Positions 1 to 9,526 of a stretch of 64,000 nucleotides of DNA are shown here, piece by piece. Position numbers and translations under genes: made by a program. Position 1 is the first letter of the stretch, and every line of letters begins with the position of its first letter. The notes below the pieces were generated by a model, which made no database searches, had not been told where the DNA came from, and worked only from the letters and a program-made list of their open reading frames with translations. The stretch comes from Chryseobacterium sp. Lineage in GTDB: Bacteria; Bacteroidota; Bacteroidia; Flavobacteriales; Weeksellaceae. The stretch is from positions 1 to 64,000 of the forward strand of contig JAITMC010000013.1 of the NCBI GenBank assembly GCA_031277615.1, given 5' to 3'.

Positions 1-67
1 GAATATCAAAGTATTCAACTAAAAATTCTGGAAGTAGTAATTTAAGAAGTTCGTGATCGCTTAACAT
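1..67 (-). mobile_element. 5' end of a probable ISAon1-like transposase gene (cut by the window edge)
   Basis: An open frame starts with ATG at 67 and runs off the left edge. The 22 visible residues begin MLSDHELLKLLLPEF and continue with a VEYFDI-like segment. From memory this resembles the N-terminal-region protein of ISAon1-family transposases of Chryseobacterium and relatives. With only 22 residues the assignment is tentative. No terminal inverted repeat could be recognised to its right in 68-246. Confidence 0.5.
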
Positions 68-246
68 AATTCAAAGATACACCAACTTAACATTTCCCCC
101 CAACTTTTGAGACTGATCCTATAAAATTTTAATAACTCCCAAGTCAGGAGACTTCAGAGAGCAAAAGAATGGAATCAAGGAGTTGATTTGATGAAAAAAA
201 TAAGATCTGCTTCATCTGCAGAATCTGTATGCTTTAATTGAATAGT

Positions 247-282
247 AAAAAAAGCTCCGACCATATTTTAATGATCGGAGCT
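247..282 (-). terminator. Rho-independent terminator of panC
   Basis: On the minus strand a 12-bp stem (arms 271-282 and 253-264, one G-T wobble, 6-nt loop) is followed by seven T. It lies about 30 nt after the panC stop. Confidence 0.8.
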
Positions 283-311
283 GCTCTTTATTGGATCCTT
301 TAAACTGATGA

Positions 312-1160
312 TCAGTCCAGATGCATATTGTCAATTAATCTTACACCATCTACCACAACCACGATAAATGCTCTGAAGTTCCGGTCTTTGTAGAAAAAAT
401 CCGTTTCTTTTAAAGTCTCTTCGTCGGCGATCAGGAAATATTCAAGTTTCATTCCGTGTTGATGATCAAAAATATCAGTAACTCTTTCCTTGATTTCAGG
501 AACGGTTACGGTTCTGAACCAGTCATTGACTTTTTTCAGGGTTTCGTAAATAATTTTAGATGCTTCTTTGCGGTCCTCATGAAGTCTCTGGTTTCTGGAA
601 CTTAAAGCAAGACCGTTTTCGGCTCTGTAAATAGGAACACCTTTTATTTTGACAGGAAGCTGTTTTTTCTCAACCATTTTTTTGATGATGGCCAGTTGCT
701 GGAAATCTTTTTCCCCAAAATAGGCATTGTCCGGCTTTACCTGCCTGAAGAGCTCTTCTACAACCGTTCCTACACCATCAAAATGCCCCGGTCTCGATTT
801 TCCTTCCATTTCATTTTCCAATCCGTCAAAATCATAATGAAGGCTTTCCGTCTTTTCAGGATAAATATCTGTAACTTCAGGAATATAGACGGCATCTACC
901 AACCCTGAATTTTTAAGAATCAGAATATCCCGGTTGATATCTCGGGGATATTTTTCCAGATCCTCGGAATTGTTGAATTGGGTAGGATTTACAAAAATGG
1001 AAGAAACCACAAGATCATTTTCTTTTCTGGCTTCTTCATACAGGGAAAGATGGCCATTATGCAGCGCTCCCATGGTAGGGGCAAAGCCAATCCGTTTTCC
1101 CATTTCTTTCTGTCTTTCAATGAAATCCTGAAGGGTTTTCCTGTTGTTTATAACTTCCAT
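312..1160 (-). CDS. panC: Pantothenate synthetase
   Basis: PanC joins pantoate and beta-alanine using ATP, the last step of pantothenate (coenzyme A precursor) synthesis in the cytosol. The 282 residues match the usual family length. Seen in the sequence: the PTMGALHNGH nucleotide-binding motif with the HNGH signature at residues 34-37, GEKDFQQ near residue 150, and the ALSSRN loop near 185 that corresponds to the KMSKS-like site. It is divergent from the glycogen-synthase-like gene at 1331, an arrangement I recall from other flavobacteria. A TAATTTTG -7 box lies 21 nt before the start and a strong terminator follows the stop. Confidence 0.96.
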   Translation of the reverse strand: MEVINNRKTLQDFIERQKEMGKRIGFAPTMGALHNGHLSLYEEARKENDLVVSSIFVNPTQFNNSEDLEKYPRDINRDILILKNSGLVDAVYIPEVTDIYPEKTESLHYDFDGLENEMEGKSRPGHFDGVGTVVEELFRQVKPDNAYFGEKDFQQLAIIKKMVEKKQLPVKIKGVPIYRAENGLALSSRNQRLHEDRKEASKIIYETLKKVNDWFRTVTVPEIKERVTDIFDHQHGMKLEYFLIADEETLKETDFFYKDRNFRAFIVVVVDGVRLIDNMHLD

Positions 1161-1180
1161 AGCTTATTTTAATACTAATT

Positions 1181-1188
1181 CAAAATTA
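1181..1188 (-). promoter_or_regulatory. Candidate -7 box for panC
   Basis: TAATTTTG on the minus strand fits the Bacteroidota -7 consensus TAnnTTTG and lies 21 nt upstream of the panC ATG. No well-spaced -33 element was identified. Confidence 0.5.
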
Positions 1189-1284
1189 CTAAAAATATCA
1201 CAAAATAATGTGTGTTTTTAATAATTTGGAAAAGGGAATTATCGTAAAAAAATGTTAATTAAAATAATGTTGGATGTTTTTTTG

Positions 1285-1292
1285 TAATTTTG
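1285..1292 (+). promoter_or_regulatory. Candidate -7 box for the 1331 gene
   Basis: TAATTTTG fits TAnnTTTG and lies 38 nt before the ATG at 1331, in the divergent region shared with panC. Confidence 0.5.
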
Positions 1293-1330
1293 CACATTAA
1301 AGCATTTTTACAAAAAATAGATAGAAATTT

Positions 1331-2101
1331 ATGCCGAATCAAAAAATACTGTACATTACTACAGAGATGTATCCATATCAGGAAGATACAAATATGGCTG
1401 CAGTGGTTAATAAAATGGCACTTAAGATGCACAATGAAGGCAATGATGTAAGAGTTTTTATGCCAAGATTTGGACAAATAAGTGAGCGGAAATTCCAGCT
1501 TCATGAGGTGATCCGCCTTTCAGGAATGAATATTATTATCAATGACCTGGACCAGCCTTTAATTATCAAAGTAGCCTCTCTTCCGGGAGAAAGACTTCAG
1601 GTTTACTTTATCGATAATGAAGAATACTTCAAAAGAAAACAATATTATTTCGATGATGAGGGAACCCCTTTCGATGATAACGACGAAAGAGCGATTTTCT
1701 TTGCAAGAGGAGTAATTGAAACCATCAAGAAACTGAACTGGGTTCCTGATGTGATTCACCTGAACGGATGGATGTCTTCTTTTGTTCCGATTTATCTTAA
1801 AACGTACTACGAATCTGATACCTATTTTAAAGATGCCAAAATTGTTCTTTCCCTGTATAATGAGAAAGACGCAGCACTGGATAAGAATATTGCTGAAAAA
1901 CTGGCCTTCGATAATATTTCCGGATTAAAAGCGTTAGATAACCCAACGATTAAAAGTTTTGTTATCGAAAGCATGAATTACGTAGATATGGTGGTAAAAG
2001 GAGATGAGTTCCTAGATGAAGATCTTGATAAAGGCTTCAATGAAACATCGGCTCCCAAATCAGAGTACGTAGATGTAGATTCTATAAACCAACTTTACTA
2101 A
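1331..2101 (+). CDS. Stand-alone glycogen/starch-synthase N-terminal-domain protein
   Basis: The 256 residues resemble only the N-terminal Rossmann half of GT5 glycogen synthase: a first strand ending ITTEMYPYQ, then VRVFMPRFG and DVIHLNGWMS-like segments. Full-length GlgA is about 470-480 residues with a second nucleotide-sugar-binding domain, which is absent. The position of the ADP-glucose-binding KTGGL motif reads EDTNM instead, so glucosyl transfer by this protein is doubtful. The C-terminus is acidic and ends cleanly at a stop, with no remnant of the second half downstream. It is followed after 13 nt by the DUF4270 lipoprotein gene, suggesting cotranscription. Proteins of this size annotated as glycogen synthase are familiar from flavobacteria; a regulatory or binding role is inference. 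Confidence 0.75.
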   Translation: MPNQKILYITTEMYPYQEDTNMAAVVNKMALKMHNEGNDVRVFMPRFGQISERKFQLHEVIRLSGMNIIINDLDQPLIIKVASLPGERLQVYFIDNEEYFKRKQYYFDDEGTPFDDNDERAIFFARGVIETIKKLNWVPDVIHLNGWMSSFVPIYLKTYYESDTYFKDAKIVLSLYNEKDAALDKNIAEKLAFDNISGLKALDNPTIKSFVIESMNYVDMVVKGDEFLDEDLDKGFNETSAPKSEYVDVDSINQLY

Positions 2102-2114
2102 AAACACTTTTTTA

Positions 2115-3695
2115 ATGACTCATACTGTTAAAAGGACTTTCGCCATGCTTTTACTGGCGGTTTTCGGGAGTGCACTTCTTTACAACTGTGAACCGGACCC
2201 GGATTCATTAGGTGAACAGCTTTTTATAAAAGATGCTGTAGCAGGCAATGAAAAAATATTAGATCTTATAGCCTACAATATCAATAATAACGATACCATA
2301 GCCAGTGATGCTTCCAGGCTGGTTACCCAAATCAATACCAACGGGGTCTCTCCGACAGCAGCAGTGCTGGGGGCTTTTCATGAAGGTCAGTTCGGAATGC
2401 AGAAAGCTTCCTTTGTTTCTCAACTCAGATTAAGACAATACGATTTCGATTTCGGTACAGCACCCAAAGTGGATTCCGTTGTCATGGTGGTAAGACCTTC
2501 AAGTGAGTCGCAATATAAAAAGGATTCTGTGGATGCAAGACCTGCTGCGGATATAGATTTTCCGGTAGGAAATGAAACGGTAGCTGCTTCCATAGAAAAG
2601 AAATTCTATCCGGTTGTAAAATACGGAAGAGGCAAAATAGGAACTGCCCCTGTAGTATACCATGTGAAAGTACATGAAGTGACTACCTTCCTGGATGTCA
2701 ATAACCCCGATTTAAAGAAATCCAATGCCACGATCGGCACAGGAGATCTGTTGGGGAGTACAACATTCAACGGGAATTACAGTGCGGTAACAGTAACTAA
2801 GAAATCTGATAATTCCAGCATCTTTGCCGGGGATATCGGAATGAGAATTCCTTTGGATAAAAATCTTTTCCAGACCAAAATCCTGGATAAGAATAAAAAG
2901 CCCGAGCTTCTGAATGCCGCTAATTTTGTAAGATATTTTAAAGGAATCAGGATTTCTGTAGATGAAACCAATGGGTATCTTTGGCAGTTTTCTCCGGATA
3001 ATACAGAGGTGATCATGTATTACAGCAATGAAACAACGTCAAACGGTACGGTAACAAGAACACAGCAGGCTCCTTTTAAATTTGCTTTAGCGGGAGCACG
3101 TCTGGGACATTATCAATATGACAGAGCAGGAAGTGCCTGGGAAACAGCAAAAACAGCGATCAACACAGTGGATGGTAATGATAAACTTTTCCTTCAGGGA
3201 ATGGGAGGTCCTTCAATTGCTGTGAAAATTCGAGAAACTGAGCTTGATCAATTGAGAACATTGTACAATGATAATAAAGCTGCAATTATTAATGCAAGAA
3301 TCAGAATTTATACAGATAATGTAAGTTGGAATAATAAATATCCAAAGCCTTCGGTTTTGACCCTTGCTACTGCGAATAATGAACTTATTCCTGATGGATT
3401 CACTTCAGATCTTCTTGCTGGATTTGGGTTGCTTACCCCTTATGACTTAGATAAAAACCCTGCTTATTACGACTTTAATGTAACAAAGACCGTTAAAGAG
3501 ATTGTTGAAAAAGCAGGAGCCAATAAGCCTTTGATCATCAATGCAGGAGATTTTATAAAAGATGCTTCAGGTCTTTATTATGGATTTAAGTATACATCAA
3601 GAGCTTTTGCAATGGACAGAGCGGTTTTCGTAGGTTCAGTTGGAAATAAGAATAATGGGATTCAGCTGAGAGTAACTTACGGAACTAAACAATAA
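2115..3695 (+). CDS. DUF4270 family lipoprotein
   Basis: A 526-residue exported protein. It has an N-terminal signal region followed by LLYNC at about residues 22-26, a likely lipobox, then acidic residues that would suit surface-lipoprotein export. The body is long, beta-rich and repetitive in the manner of DUF4270, a Bacteroidota family of unknown function that I recall commonly upstream of glmS in flavobacteria. It sits between the glycogen-synthase-like gene (13 nt before) and glmS (24 nt after), so the three probably form one transcript. Location is inferred to be the outer membrane; substrate or partner is unknown. Confidence 0.85.
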   Translation: MTHTVKRTFAMLLLAVFGSALLYNCEPDPDSLGEQLFIKDAVAGNEKILDLIAYNINNNDTIASDASRLVTQINTNGVSPTAAVLGAFHEGQFGMQKASFVSQLRLRQYDFDFGTAPKVDSVVMVVRPSSESQYKKDSVDARPAADIDFPVGNETVAASIEKKFYPVVKYGRGKIGTAPVVYHVKVHEVTTFLDVNNPDLKKSNATIGTGDLLGSTTFNGNYSAVTVTKKSDNSSIFAGDIGMRIPLDKNLFQTKILDKNKKPELLNAANFVRYFKGIRISVDETNGYLWQFSPDNTEVIMYYSNETTSNGTVTRTQQAPFKFALAGARLGHYQYDRAGSAWETAKTAINTVDGNDKLFLQGMGGPSIAVKIRETELDQLRTLYNDNKAAIINARIRIYTDNVSWNNKYPKPSVLTLATANNELIPDGFTSDLLAGFGLLTPYDLDKNPAYYDFNVTKTVKEIVEKAGANKPLIINAGDFIKDASGLYYGFKYTSRAFAMDRAVFVGSVGNKNNGIQLRVTYGTKQ

Positions 3696-3719
3696 CACAA
3701 CAAAAACACTAGAAAAAAT

Positions 3720-5573
3720 ATGTGCGGAATAGTAGGATATACAGGATTTCAGGATGCGTATGATATTGTTATCAACGGTCTCAGAAGATTAGAATACAGA
3801 GGATATGACAGTGCAGGAATTGTTTTGGAAAACGGAAACAAAAAGTTTGAAGTTGAAAAAACAAAAGGGAAAGTAGATGATTTAGTCGGTATTTCTGCAC
3901 AATTGAAGGGTACAGCAAAAATAGGAATGGGGCATACGCGTTGGGCCACTCACGGAGTTCCAAGCGACAGAAATTCCCATCCGCATTTGTCCAATAACGG
4001 AAAAGTAGCCCTTGTTCACAACGGAATCATTGAAAACTATGATACCATCAAAACAATGCTTGCAGGTAAAGGATTTACCTTTAAGTCTGAAACCGATACC
4101 GAAGTACTGGTAAACCTTATCCAGTATTTTATGGATCTGAACTCAGAAACAGACTTTCCTTCTGCTGTAAGATTTGCATTGAATGAAGTATATGGAGCTT
4201 ATGCTATTACCGTAATGCACGAAGATTATCCGGGTCTTTTGGTGGTAGGAAGGTTAGGATCTCCACTGGCCATCGGAATTGGTGATCAGGAATATTTTAT
4301 TGCTTCGGATGCATCTCCGTTCGTAGAATTCACCAAAGAAGCCATTTATCTTGAAGAAGGCCATATGGCGACGATCTCTCTGGAAAAAGGAGTGGATATC
4401 AGAACCATTACAGAAAACTCTAAAATTGAACCGGAAATTCAGGAGCTTAAGTTAAGCCTGGAGCAGATTGAAAAAGGAGGCTACGAACATTTCATGCTTA
4501 AAGAGATTTTTGAGCAGCCTAAATCTGTACATGATACCATGAGAGGAAGACTTCTTGTAGATGAAGGCGTAATCAAAATGGCCGGAATCTGGGATCATGT
4601 GGAAAAGTTTAAAAATGCCAACCGTATTATCATCATTGCCTGCGGAACTTCATGGCATGCCGGTCTTATCGGAGAATACCTGATTGAAGAATATGCAAGA
4701 ATCCCTGTAGAAGTGGAATACGCTTCCGAATTCAGATACAGAAACCCGATCATTACAGATAAAGATGTTGTGATTGCGATCTCCCAGTCAGGAGAAACAG
4801 CGGACACGATGGCTGCCCTGAAGCTGGCTAAAGAAAAAGGAGCATTTATATACGGTATCTGTAACGTAGTGGATTCTTCTATTGCCAGAATCACCGATGC
4901 CGGATCATATACCCACGCCGGGCCGGAAATCGGAGTGGCTTCTACCAAAGCATTTACAGCACAGCTTACCATTCTTACCCTGATTGCTTTCAAATTAGGA
5001 AAACACAACGGAAACTTAGGAAATGCCGAATTTATGAGCCTGATTGCTGAACTGGATGCCGTACCTAAGAGAATTGAAGAAGTTCTAAGCACAACCCATG
5101 AGCTGGTTCAGAATATTGCAAAAGATTTTGTAAACGCTACCAATTTCCTTTATTTAGGAAGAGGATACAACTATCCTGCAGCATTGGAAGGTGCTTTAAA
5201 GCTGAAAGAAATTTCTTACATCCATGCAGAAGGATATCCGGCAGCAGAAATGAAGCACGGACCTATTGCACTGATCGATGAAAACATGCCAATCGTTATT
5301 ATTGCTCCTAAAAAAGGACATTATGATAAGATTGTGAGCAACGTTCAGGAAATCAAAGCCAGAAAAGGAAAAATTATTGCAGTGGTGAATAAAGGAGACC
5401 AGCAGGTAAGCTCAATGGCAGATTATGTTATTGAAGTTCCTGAGACTTCAGAATGTTTCTCTCCAATCGTTGCATCAGTGCCTCTACAGCTGTTAGCGTA
5501 CTATATTGCAGTGTACAGAGGAGCTAATGTAGATCAGCCCAGAAACCTTGCAAAATCGGTAACCGTGGAATAA
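3720..5573 (+). CDS. glmS: Glutamine-fructose-6-phosphate aminotransferase (isomerizing)
   Basis: GlmS makes glucosamine-6-phosphate from fructose-6-phosphate and glutamine, the entry to peptidoglycan and LPS amino sugars. At 617 residues it is full length. The N-terminus MCGIVGYTG supplies the class II amidotransferase nucleophile Cys2; HTRWATHG and HNGIIENY follow. Two SIS domains follow from about residues 290 and 460 (CGTSWHAG, SQSGETADT, EISYIHAEGY) and the end carries the usual LAKSVTVE motif. It lies between the DUF4270 gene and the gld cluster. No ribozyme-like leader is visible; the upstream gap is only 24 nt. Confidence 0.97.
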   Translation: MCGIVGYTGFQDAYDIVINGLRRLEYRGYDSAGIVLENGNKKFEVEKTKGKVDDLVGISAQLKGTAKIGMGHTRWATHGVPSDRNSHPHLSNNGKVALVHNGIIENYDTIKTMLAGKGFTFKSETDTEVLVNLIQYFMDLNSETDFPSAVRFALNEVYGAYAITVMHEDYPGLLVVGRLGSPLAIGIGDQEYFIASDASPFVEFTKEAIYLEEGHMATISLEKGVDIRTITENSKIEPEIQELKLSLEQIEKGGYEHFMLKEIFEQPKSVHDTMRGRLLVDEGVIKMAGIWDHVEKFKNANRIIIIACGTSWHAGLIGEYLIEEYARIPVEVEYASEFRYRNPIITDKDVVIAISQSGETADTMAALKLAKEKGAFIYGICNVVDSSIARITDAGSYTHAGPEIGVASTKAFTAQLTILTLIAFKLGKHNGNLGNAEFMSLIAELDAVPKRIEEVLSTTHELVQNIAKDFVNATNFLYLGRGYNYPAALEGALKLKEISYIHAEGYPAAEMKHGPIALIDENMPIVIIAPKKGHYDKIVSNVQEIKARKGKIIAVVNKGDQQVSSMADYVIEVPETSECFSPIVASVPLQLLAYYIAVYRGANVDQPRNLAKSVTVE

Positions 5574-5681
5574 AAACTTGTTGTAAATAAAATAAATTTA
5601 GATTTCTTCCGTTATTTCAAAAAAAATCTTAAAAGTTTCTTAAAAAAATTATATATTTACGGCTTAATTATAAAAATTAAC

Positions 5682-7103
5682 ATGAAAAGGATATTTCTTT
5701 TATTATTGTCTGCGTCAGTAGCATCGGTATCTTGTTCAGGTGGTGGCAACTCTTCTGTAGGGAAGCCAGGAACAAAAGGAGAATTGATACCAAGAGAAAA
5801 AACGAAATCATTTGTTGCGGAAAGACCATACGGAATGGTCGCAATTCCTGCAGGTTCATTTGTTGCTGGTTTAGCAGATCAGGACCCAATGAATACTCCT
5901 GAAAAAACAGCATTGAAAACGGTAACCGTTTCTTCTTTCTTCATGGATGAAGCGGAAACTACCAATGCAGAATACAGGTTATTTATCAACTACGTAAGAG
6001 ATTCTATCGCCAGAACACTTCTTGCTGAAGCAGCAGGAGAAGGAGGTGACGAAGGCGGACGTAGAGGGGCGAGCATAGGAGATTATGCTTATCTTGCTAA
6101 AAAAGAAGAAAATTTAACACCTTATCAAGAATATTTAGAAGGCCAGGGAGGAAGAGAAGACGAAGGCTATGATGCAAGCAAAAGATTAGACTGGAAAATC
6201 CCATTGCATTGGAGTACAGGTAAGTATCCTGATGTAGAATATGCGGAAGTTCTGGAATCTATGTATCTGCCGGCTTCTTCCAGAATAGGAAACGAAAGAA
6301 TCTTAGACGTAAGTAAACTGAAATATAGCTATCAGTGGGGAGATATGGATGCTGCACTTGCGGATAACGAAAGAGGAGCAAACTATCTGAAAAGCTCAAG
6401 TATTGCGATTTATCCCGATACAACAGTTTGGGTAAAAGATTTCCACTTCGCTTATAACGAACCGTTGTTCGAGCAGTATTTCTGGCACAAAGCTTACAAA
6501 AACTATCCTGTAGTAGGAGTTACCTGGGATCAGGCCAGAGCTTACTGTTTCTTCAGATCTAAATTGAAAACAGATTATAACGAAAGTTTAAAAAGAAAAA
6601 AACAAAGACCATTGCTGTTCCGTCTTCCTACCGAAATCGAATGGGAATATGCAGCAAGAGGTGGAATGCAGAATGCTACTTACCCTTGGGGTGGTCCTTA
6701 CCTGATGGACGACAGAGGTTGCTACCTTGCCAACTTCAAGCCTAAGAGAGGTAATTACATGGAAGACGAGAAAAAAGGTACTTATACATATACAGCTCCA
6801 GTTAAGAAATTTAAGAAAAATGGGTTTGGGTTATTTGATATGGCTGGAAACGTTTCTGAATGGACCGTATCTGCTTATAATAACTCTTCTTACGGTTTCT
6901 CTTCTACTCTGAACCCTTCTACAAAGGATAAAGTAGATACCAAGAAATCGGTAAGAGGTGGATCTTGGAAAGATGTTGGATATGCCCTGATGACAGGAGC
7001 AAGAGATTGGGAAAGAAAAGATTCAGCAAGAAGCTACATCGGATTCAGAACTGTACAGGATATTCCTGAAGCAGCTGTTAAGCCAAGAAGAGTTAACAGA
7101 TAA
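5682..7103 (+). CDS. gldK: Gliding motility / type IX secretion lipoprotein GldK
   Basis: GldK is an outer-membrane lipoprotein that forms, with GldN, the periplasmic ring of the type IX secretion system. The 473 residues start with a signal peptide and a lipobox-type ASVSC at about residues 15-19. The rest is a formylglycine-generating-enzyme-like (sulfatase-modifying factor) fold: GMVAIPAGSF near residue 50, LPTEIEWEYAARGG near 310, FDMAGNVSEW near 385 and VRGGSW near 425. It heads the gldK-gldL-gldM-gldN cluster in conserved order. The 108-nt AT-rich gap after glmS probably holds its promoter. Essential for secretion of CTD-tagged adhesins and enzymes in characterised relatives. Confidence 0.95.
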   Translation: MKRIFLLLLSASVASVSCSGGGNSSVGKPGTKGELIPREKTKSFVAERPYGMVAIPAGSFVAGLADQDPMNTPEKTALKTVTVSSFFMDEAETTNAEYRLFINYVRDSIARTLLAEAAGEGGDEGGRRGASIGDYAYLAKKEENLTPYQEYLEGQGGREDEGYDASKRLDWKIPLHWSTGKYPDVEYAEVLESMYLPASSRIGNERILDVSKLKYSYQWGDMDAALADNERGANYLKSSSIAIYPDTTVWVKDFHFAYNEPLFEQYFWHKAYKNYPVVGVTWDQARAYCFFRSKLKTDYNESLKRKKQRPLLFRLPTEIEWEYAARGGMQNATYPWGGPYLMDDRGCYLANFKPKRGNYMEDEKKGTYTYTAPVKKFKKNGFGLFDMAGNVSEWTVSAYNNSSYGFSSTLNPSTKDKVDTKKSVRGGSWKDVGYALMTGARDWERKDSARSYIGFRTVQDIPEAAVKPRRVNR

Positions 7104-7163
7104 TCGATCAGACAATTATTTTTCAATAACAATTTTATTTAACATTAAAAAAACTAACTTAAT

Positions 7164-7859
7164 ATGTTTAAGACTAAAGATGCTTGGATGAATTTCTTTT
7201 ATTCATTCGGGGCTGCAATTGTAATTCTTGGAGCTTGGCTTAAAATTACTCACATTACCCTGGGACCTATTAACGGGAATATAGCACTTACTGTGGGACT
7301 TATTACAGAAGCTATTATCTTTATCATTTTCGCATTCGACCCTCCAAAGTCAGAAGAGTCTTATGCATGGGAAAATGTATATCCTGAATTATTAGATAAA
7401 CATGCCAACCCAAATCCGCTTCACTCTAATGTAACCACTAAAGTGAATGCACAACAGCAGTTTGCGGAATTGGAAAACTCTCTTTCTACAAAATTAGATA
7501 AGATGCTTGAAGATGCTAAACTTGATGTTCAGTTATTCGAAAGATTAAGAACAGGGATCGACAAGTTTTCAAACTCTGTAGATCAGATCAACCAGACTGT
7601 TGACGTATCTGCATCTACTCATAAGTATAACGATCAGCTTAACAAAGCCGCTCAGCACATGGAAAGCATGAACGCTCTTTATGCAATGCAGCTTGAAAGC
7701 GGAAAAAGACAATCTGAATTTGCTAACAAATATGTAGCAGATATGCAGAAGTCTGCAGAACAGTCTGAAAAATTCAATCAAGAGCTACAAGGTTTAACAT
7801 CTAATCTTAATAACTTAAACAGAGTTTATGGCGGTATGTTAACTGCTATGAAGTCTTAA
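7164..7859 (+). CDS. gldL: Type IX secretion / gliding motor inner-membrane protein GldL
   Basis: GldL forms, with GldM, the proton-motive-force-driven motor of type IX secretion. The 231-residue protein shows two N-terminal transmembrane helices (about residues 10-35 and 42-62); the second contains a glutamate in GLITEAIIF, the kind of buried acidic residue linked to proton use in this family. A long cytoplasmic helical tail (about 100-231) rich in Q, N, K and E follows. It is 60 nt after gldK and 52 nt before gldM. Confidence 0.95.
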   Translation: MFKTKDAWMNFFYSFGAAIVILGAWLKITHITLGPINGNIALTVGLITEAIIFIIFAFDPPKSEESYAWENVYPELLDKHANPNPLHSNVTTKVNAQQQFAELENSLSTKLDKMLEDAKLDVQLFERLRTGIDKFSNSVDQINQTVDVSASTHKYNDQLNKAAQHMESMNALYAMQLESGKRQSEFANKYVADMQKSAEQSEKFNQELQGLTSNLNNLNRVYGGMLTAMKS

Positions 7860-7911
7860 TCCTGAACCATTTCTAATTTAACTATTTAATCAAAAAAACA
7901 AAGAAAAGAGA

Positions 7912-9504
7912 ATGGCACAAGGAAAACAGACCCCTCGTCAGAAGATGATCAACCTGATGTATCTGGTGTTCATCGCGATGATGGCCCTCAATATTGATGC
8001 AGAAATCATCAGATCATATTATGACTCAACCAGAGCATTGAATGAAACAAGAACTTTAACCGAGAAAAAGAACGAAAAGATCTTTGAAAGAACACTTGAA
8101 GCAAAAGCTCAGCAGGTTCCGGATACGTACGCTCAGCCTTGGGAAAACTATAAAGTGCTTAAAGGTAAAATTGATGTCCTGGTATCTTCTGCTCAGGGAA
8201 TCAAAGATGCTTTGAAAAAACAGTCAGAGTTTCATGATAAAGATCCTAAAACAGGAAAAGATATTGATGTAAGTGAAAACTTTGCTGCATTGAACAACAA
8301 TGAGGCAACTACAGAATATTTCTTCAAAGAAGGAGACGAAAACACCCCATCAAAAGGTGCTTTGGATTTAAAAGCTAAAATTGATGATGTAAGAAATTAT
8401 ATCAATTCAACTTTTGGAAATAACGAACAGTTAAAAGATCTTGTAGACAGAGCCAACAAATCTCTTATCGCAGAATATCCTAAAGGAAAATCTCCGAATG
8501 AGAAAACATGGTTCCAGAATAAATTTTACCACCAGCCACTAATCGCTGCAATTTCCAATCTGGAGATCATCCAGAATGATGCAAGAAACGTACAGTCTGA
8601 TGCATTGGCGTTATTGCTTCAGGAAAAGGTAGATGCAAGCATCAAGTTTACAAGCTATGAAGCGATTGTTTCCGGTCCGGTGGATATCCAGGCAGGAAAG
8701 CAGGCGGAAGTGAAAGTAATGTTGGGTAACTATTCCAACAGTAACAAGATCAGTATTTCCGGCGTAAGCAGAGTAGAGAATGGTAAAGGAACGATTGCCA
8801 TTTCCGGTTCAGGACTTGGAGAGCATAAATTAGGAGGGGTGATTACCTTAACTGATGCTTCAGGTAAATCACAGCCTTTCCCTTGGACACATACTTATAA
8901 TGTAATCGCAGGACCAAGAGAAGTAAAACTTGAAAAAGGATTATTACTTTCTGCTGATAAGATGAATGTAATGTACAGAGGACTTGAGAACCCTGTTTCA
9001 GGATCCATCTTAGGAGCTGATAACTCTAAACTTTCATTATCTGCTCCGGGAGCTGTGGTGAAGAGTAAAGGTGCCGGTAAGTGGGATGTAATTCCTACGA
9101 CAGGAAATACCATTAAGCTAACATTATCAGGAGTTGATCCATATGGTAAAACCGTTTCTCAGGTATTTGAATACAGAATTAAGAATATTCCTAGACCACA
9201 GGGACAGATCAGAGGAAAACCTGTTAACTTTATGCCGGTAGGTTCTATTCCTAATCAGATCGTATCAGCTACTTTACCTGATTTCGACTTCCCGGTTTCG
9301 TTCACGGTAAACAGCTTTATTCTTAAGCTTCCTGGTAAAGCAGGTACAATGATTCAGGGTAGCACACTTCAGGCGGCTGAAGGAATGCTTAGGAATCTTA
9401 GATCAGGTGATGTAGTTCAGATTTATGATATTCAGGCTACTGCTACAGGTCTTGGAAACCAAAAGCTTAAGGAGATAACACCTGTAATTATTAATGTTCA
9501 ATAA
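7912..9504 (+). CDS. gldM: Type IX secretion / gliding motor periplasmic shaft protein GldM
   Basis: GldM pairs with GldL: a single N-terminal helix enters the GldL ring and a long periplasmic shaft contacts the GldK-GldN ring. The 530-residue product begins MAQGKQTPRQKMINLMYLVF, with one membrane segment at about residues 13-30, then helical and beta-rich periplasmic domains, matching the usual length of about 515-530. A conserved PFPWTHTYNV-like segment lies near residue 325. Third gene of the cluster; gldN follows after 22 nt. Confidence 0.96.
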   Translation: MAQGKQTPRQKMINLMYLVFIAMMALNIDAEIIRSYYDSTRALNETRTLTEKKNEKIFERTLEAKAQQVPDTYAQPWENYKVLKGKIDVLVSSAQGIKDALKKQSEFHDKDPKTGKDIDVSENFAALNNNEATTEYFFKEGDENTPSKGALDLKAKIDDVRNYINSTFGNNEQLKDLVDRANKSLIAEYPKGKSPNEKTWFQNKFYHQPLIAAISNLEIIQNDARNVQSDALALLLQEKVDASIKFTSYEAIVSGPVDIQAGKQAEVKVMLGNYSNSNKISISGVSRVENGKGTIAISGSGLGEHKLGGVITLTDASGKSQPFPWTHTYNVIAGPREVKLEKGLLLSADKMNVMYRGLENPVSGSILGADNSKLSLSAPGAVVKSKGAGKWDVIPTTGNTIKLTLSGVDPYGKTVSQVFEYRIKNIPRPQGQIRGKPVNFMPVGSIPNQIVSATLPDFDFPVSFTVNSFILKLPGKAGTMIQGSTLQAAEGMLRNLRSGDVVQIYDIQATATGLGNQKLKEITPVIINVQ

Positions 9505-9526
9505 GGTTAATTTGTAAAATCATATT

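Noticed and set aside
4595-5092. Minus-strand open frame of 165 codons inside glmS
   Set aside because: Shadow of glmS; low-complexity composition, no start context.
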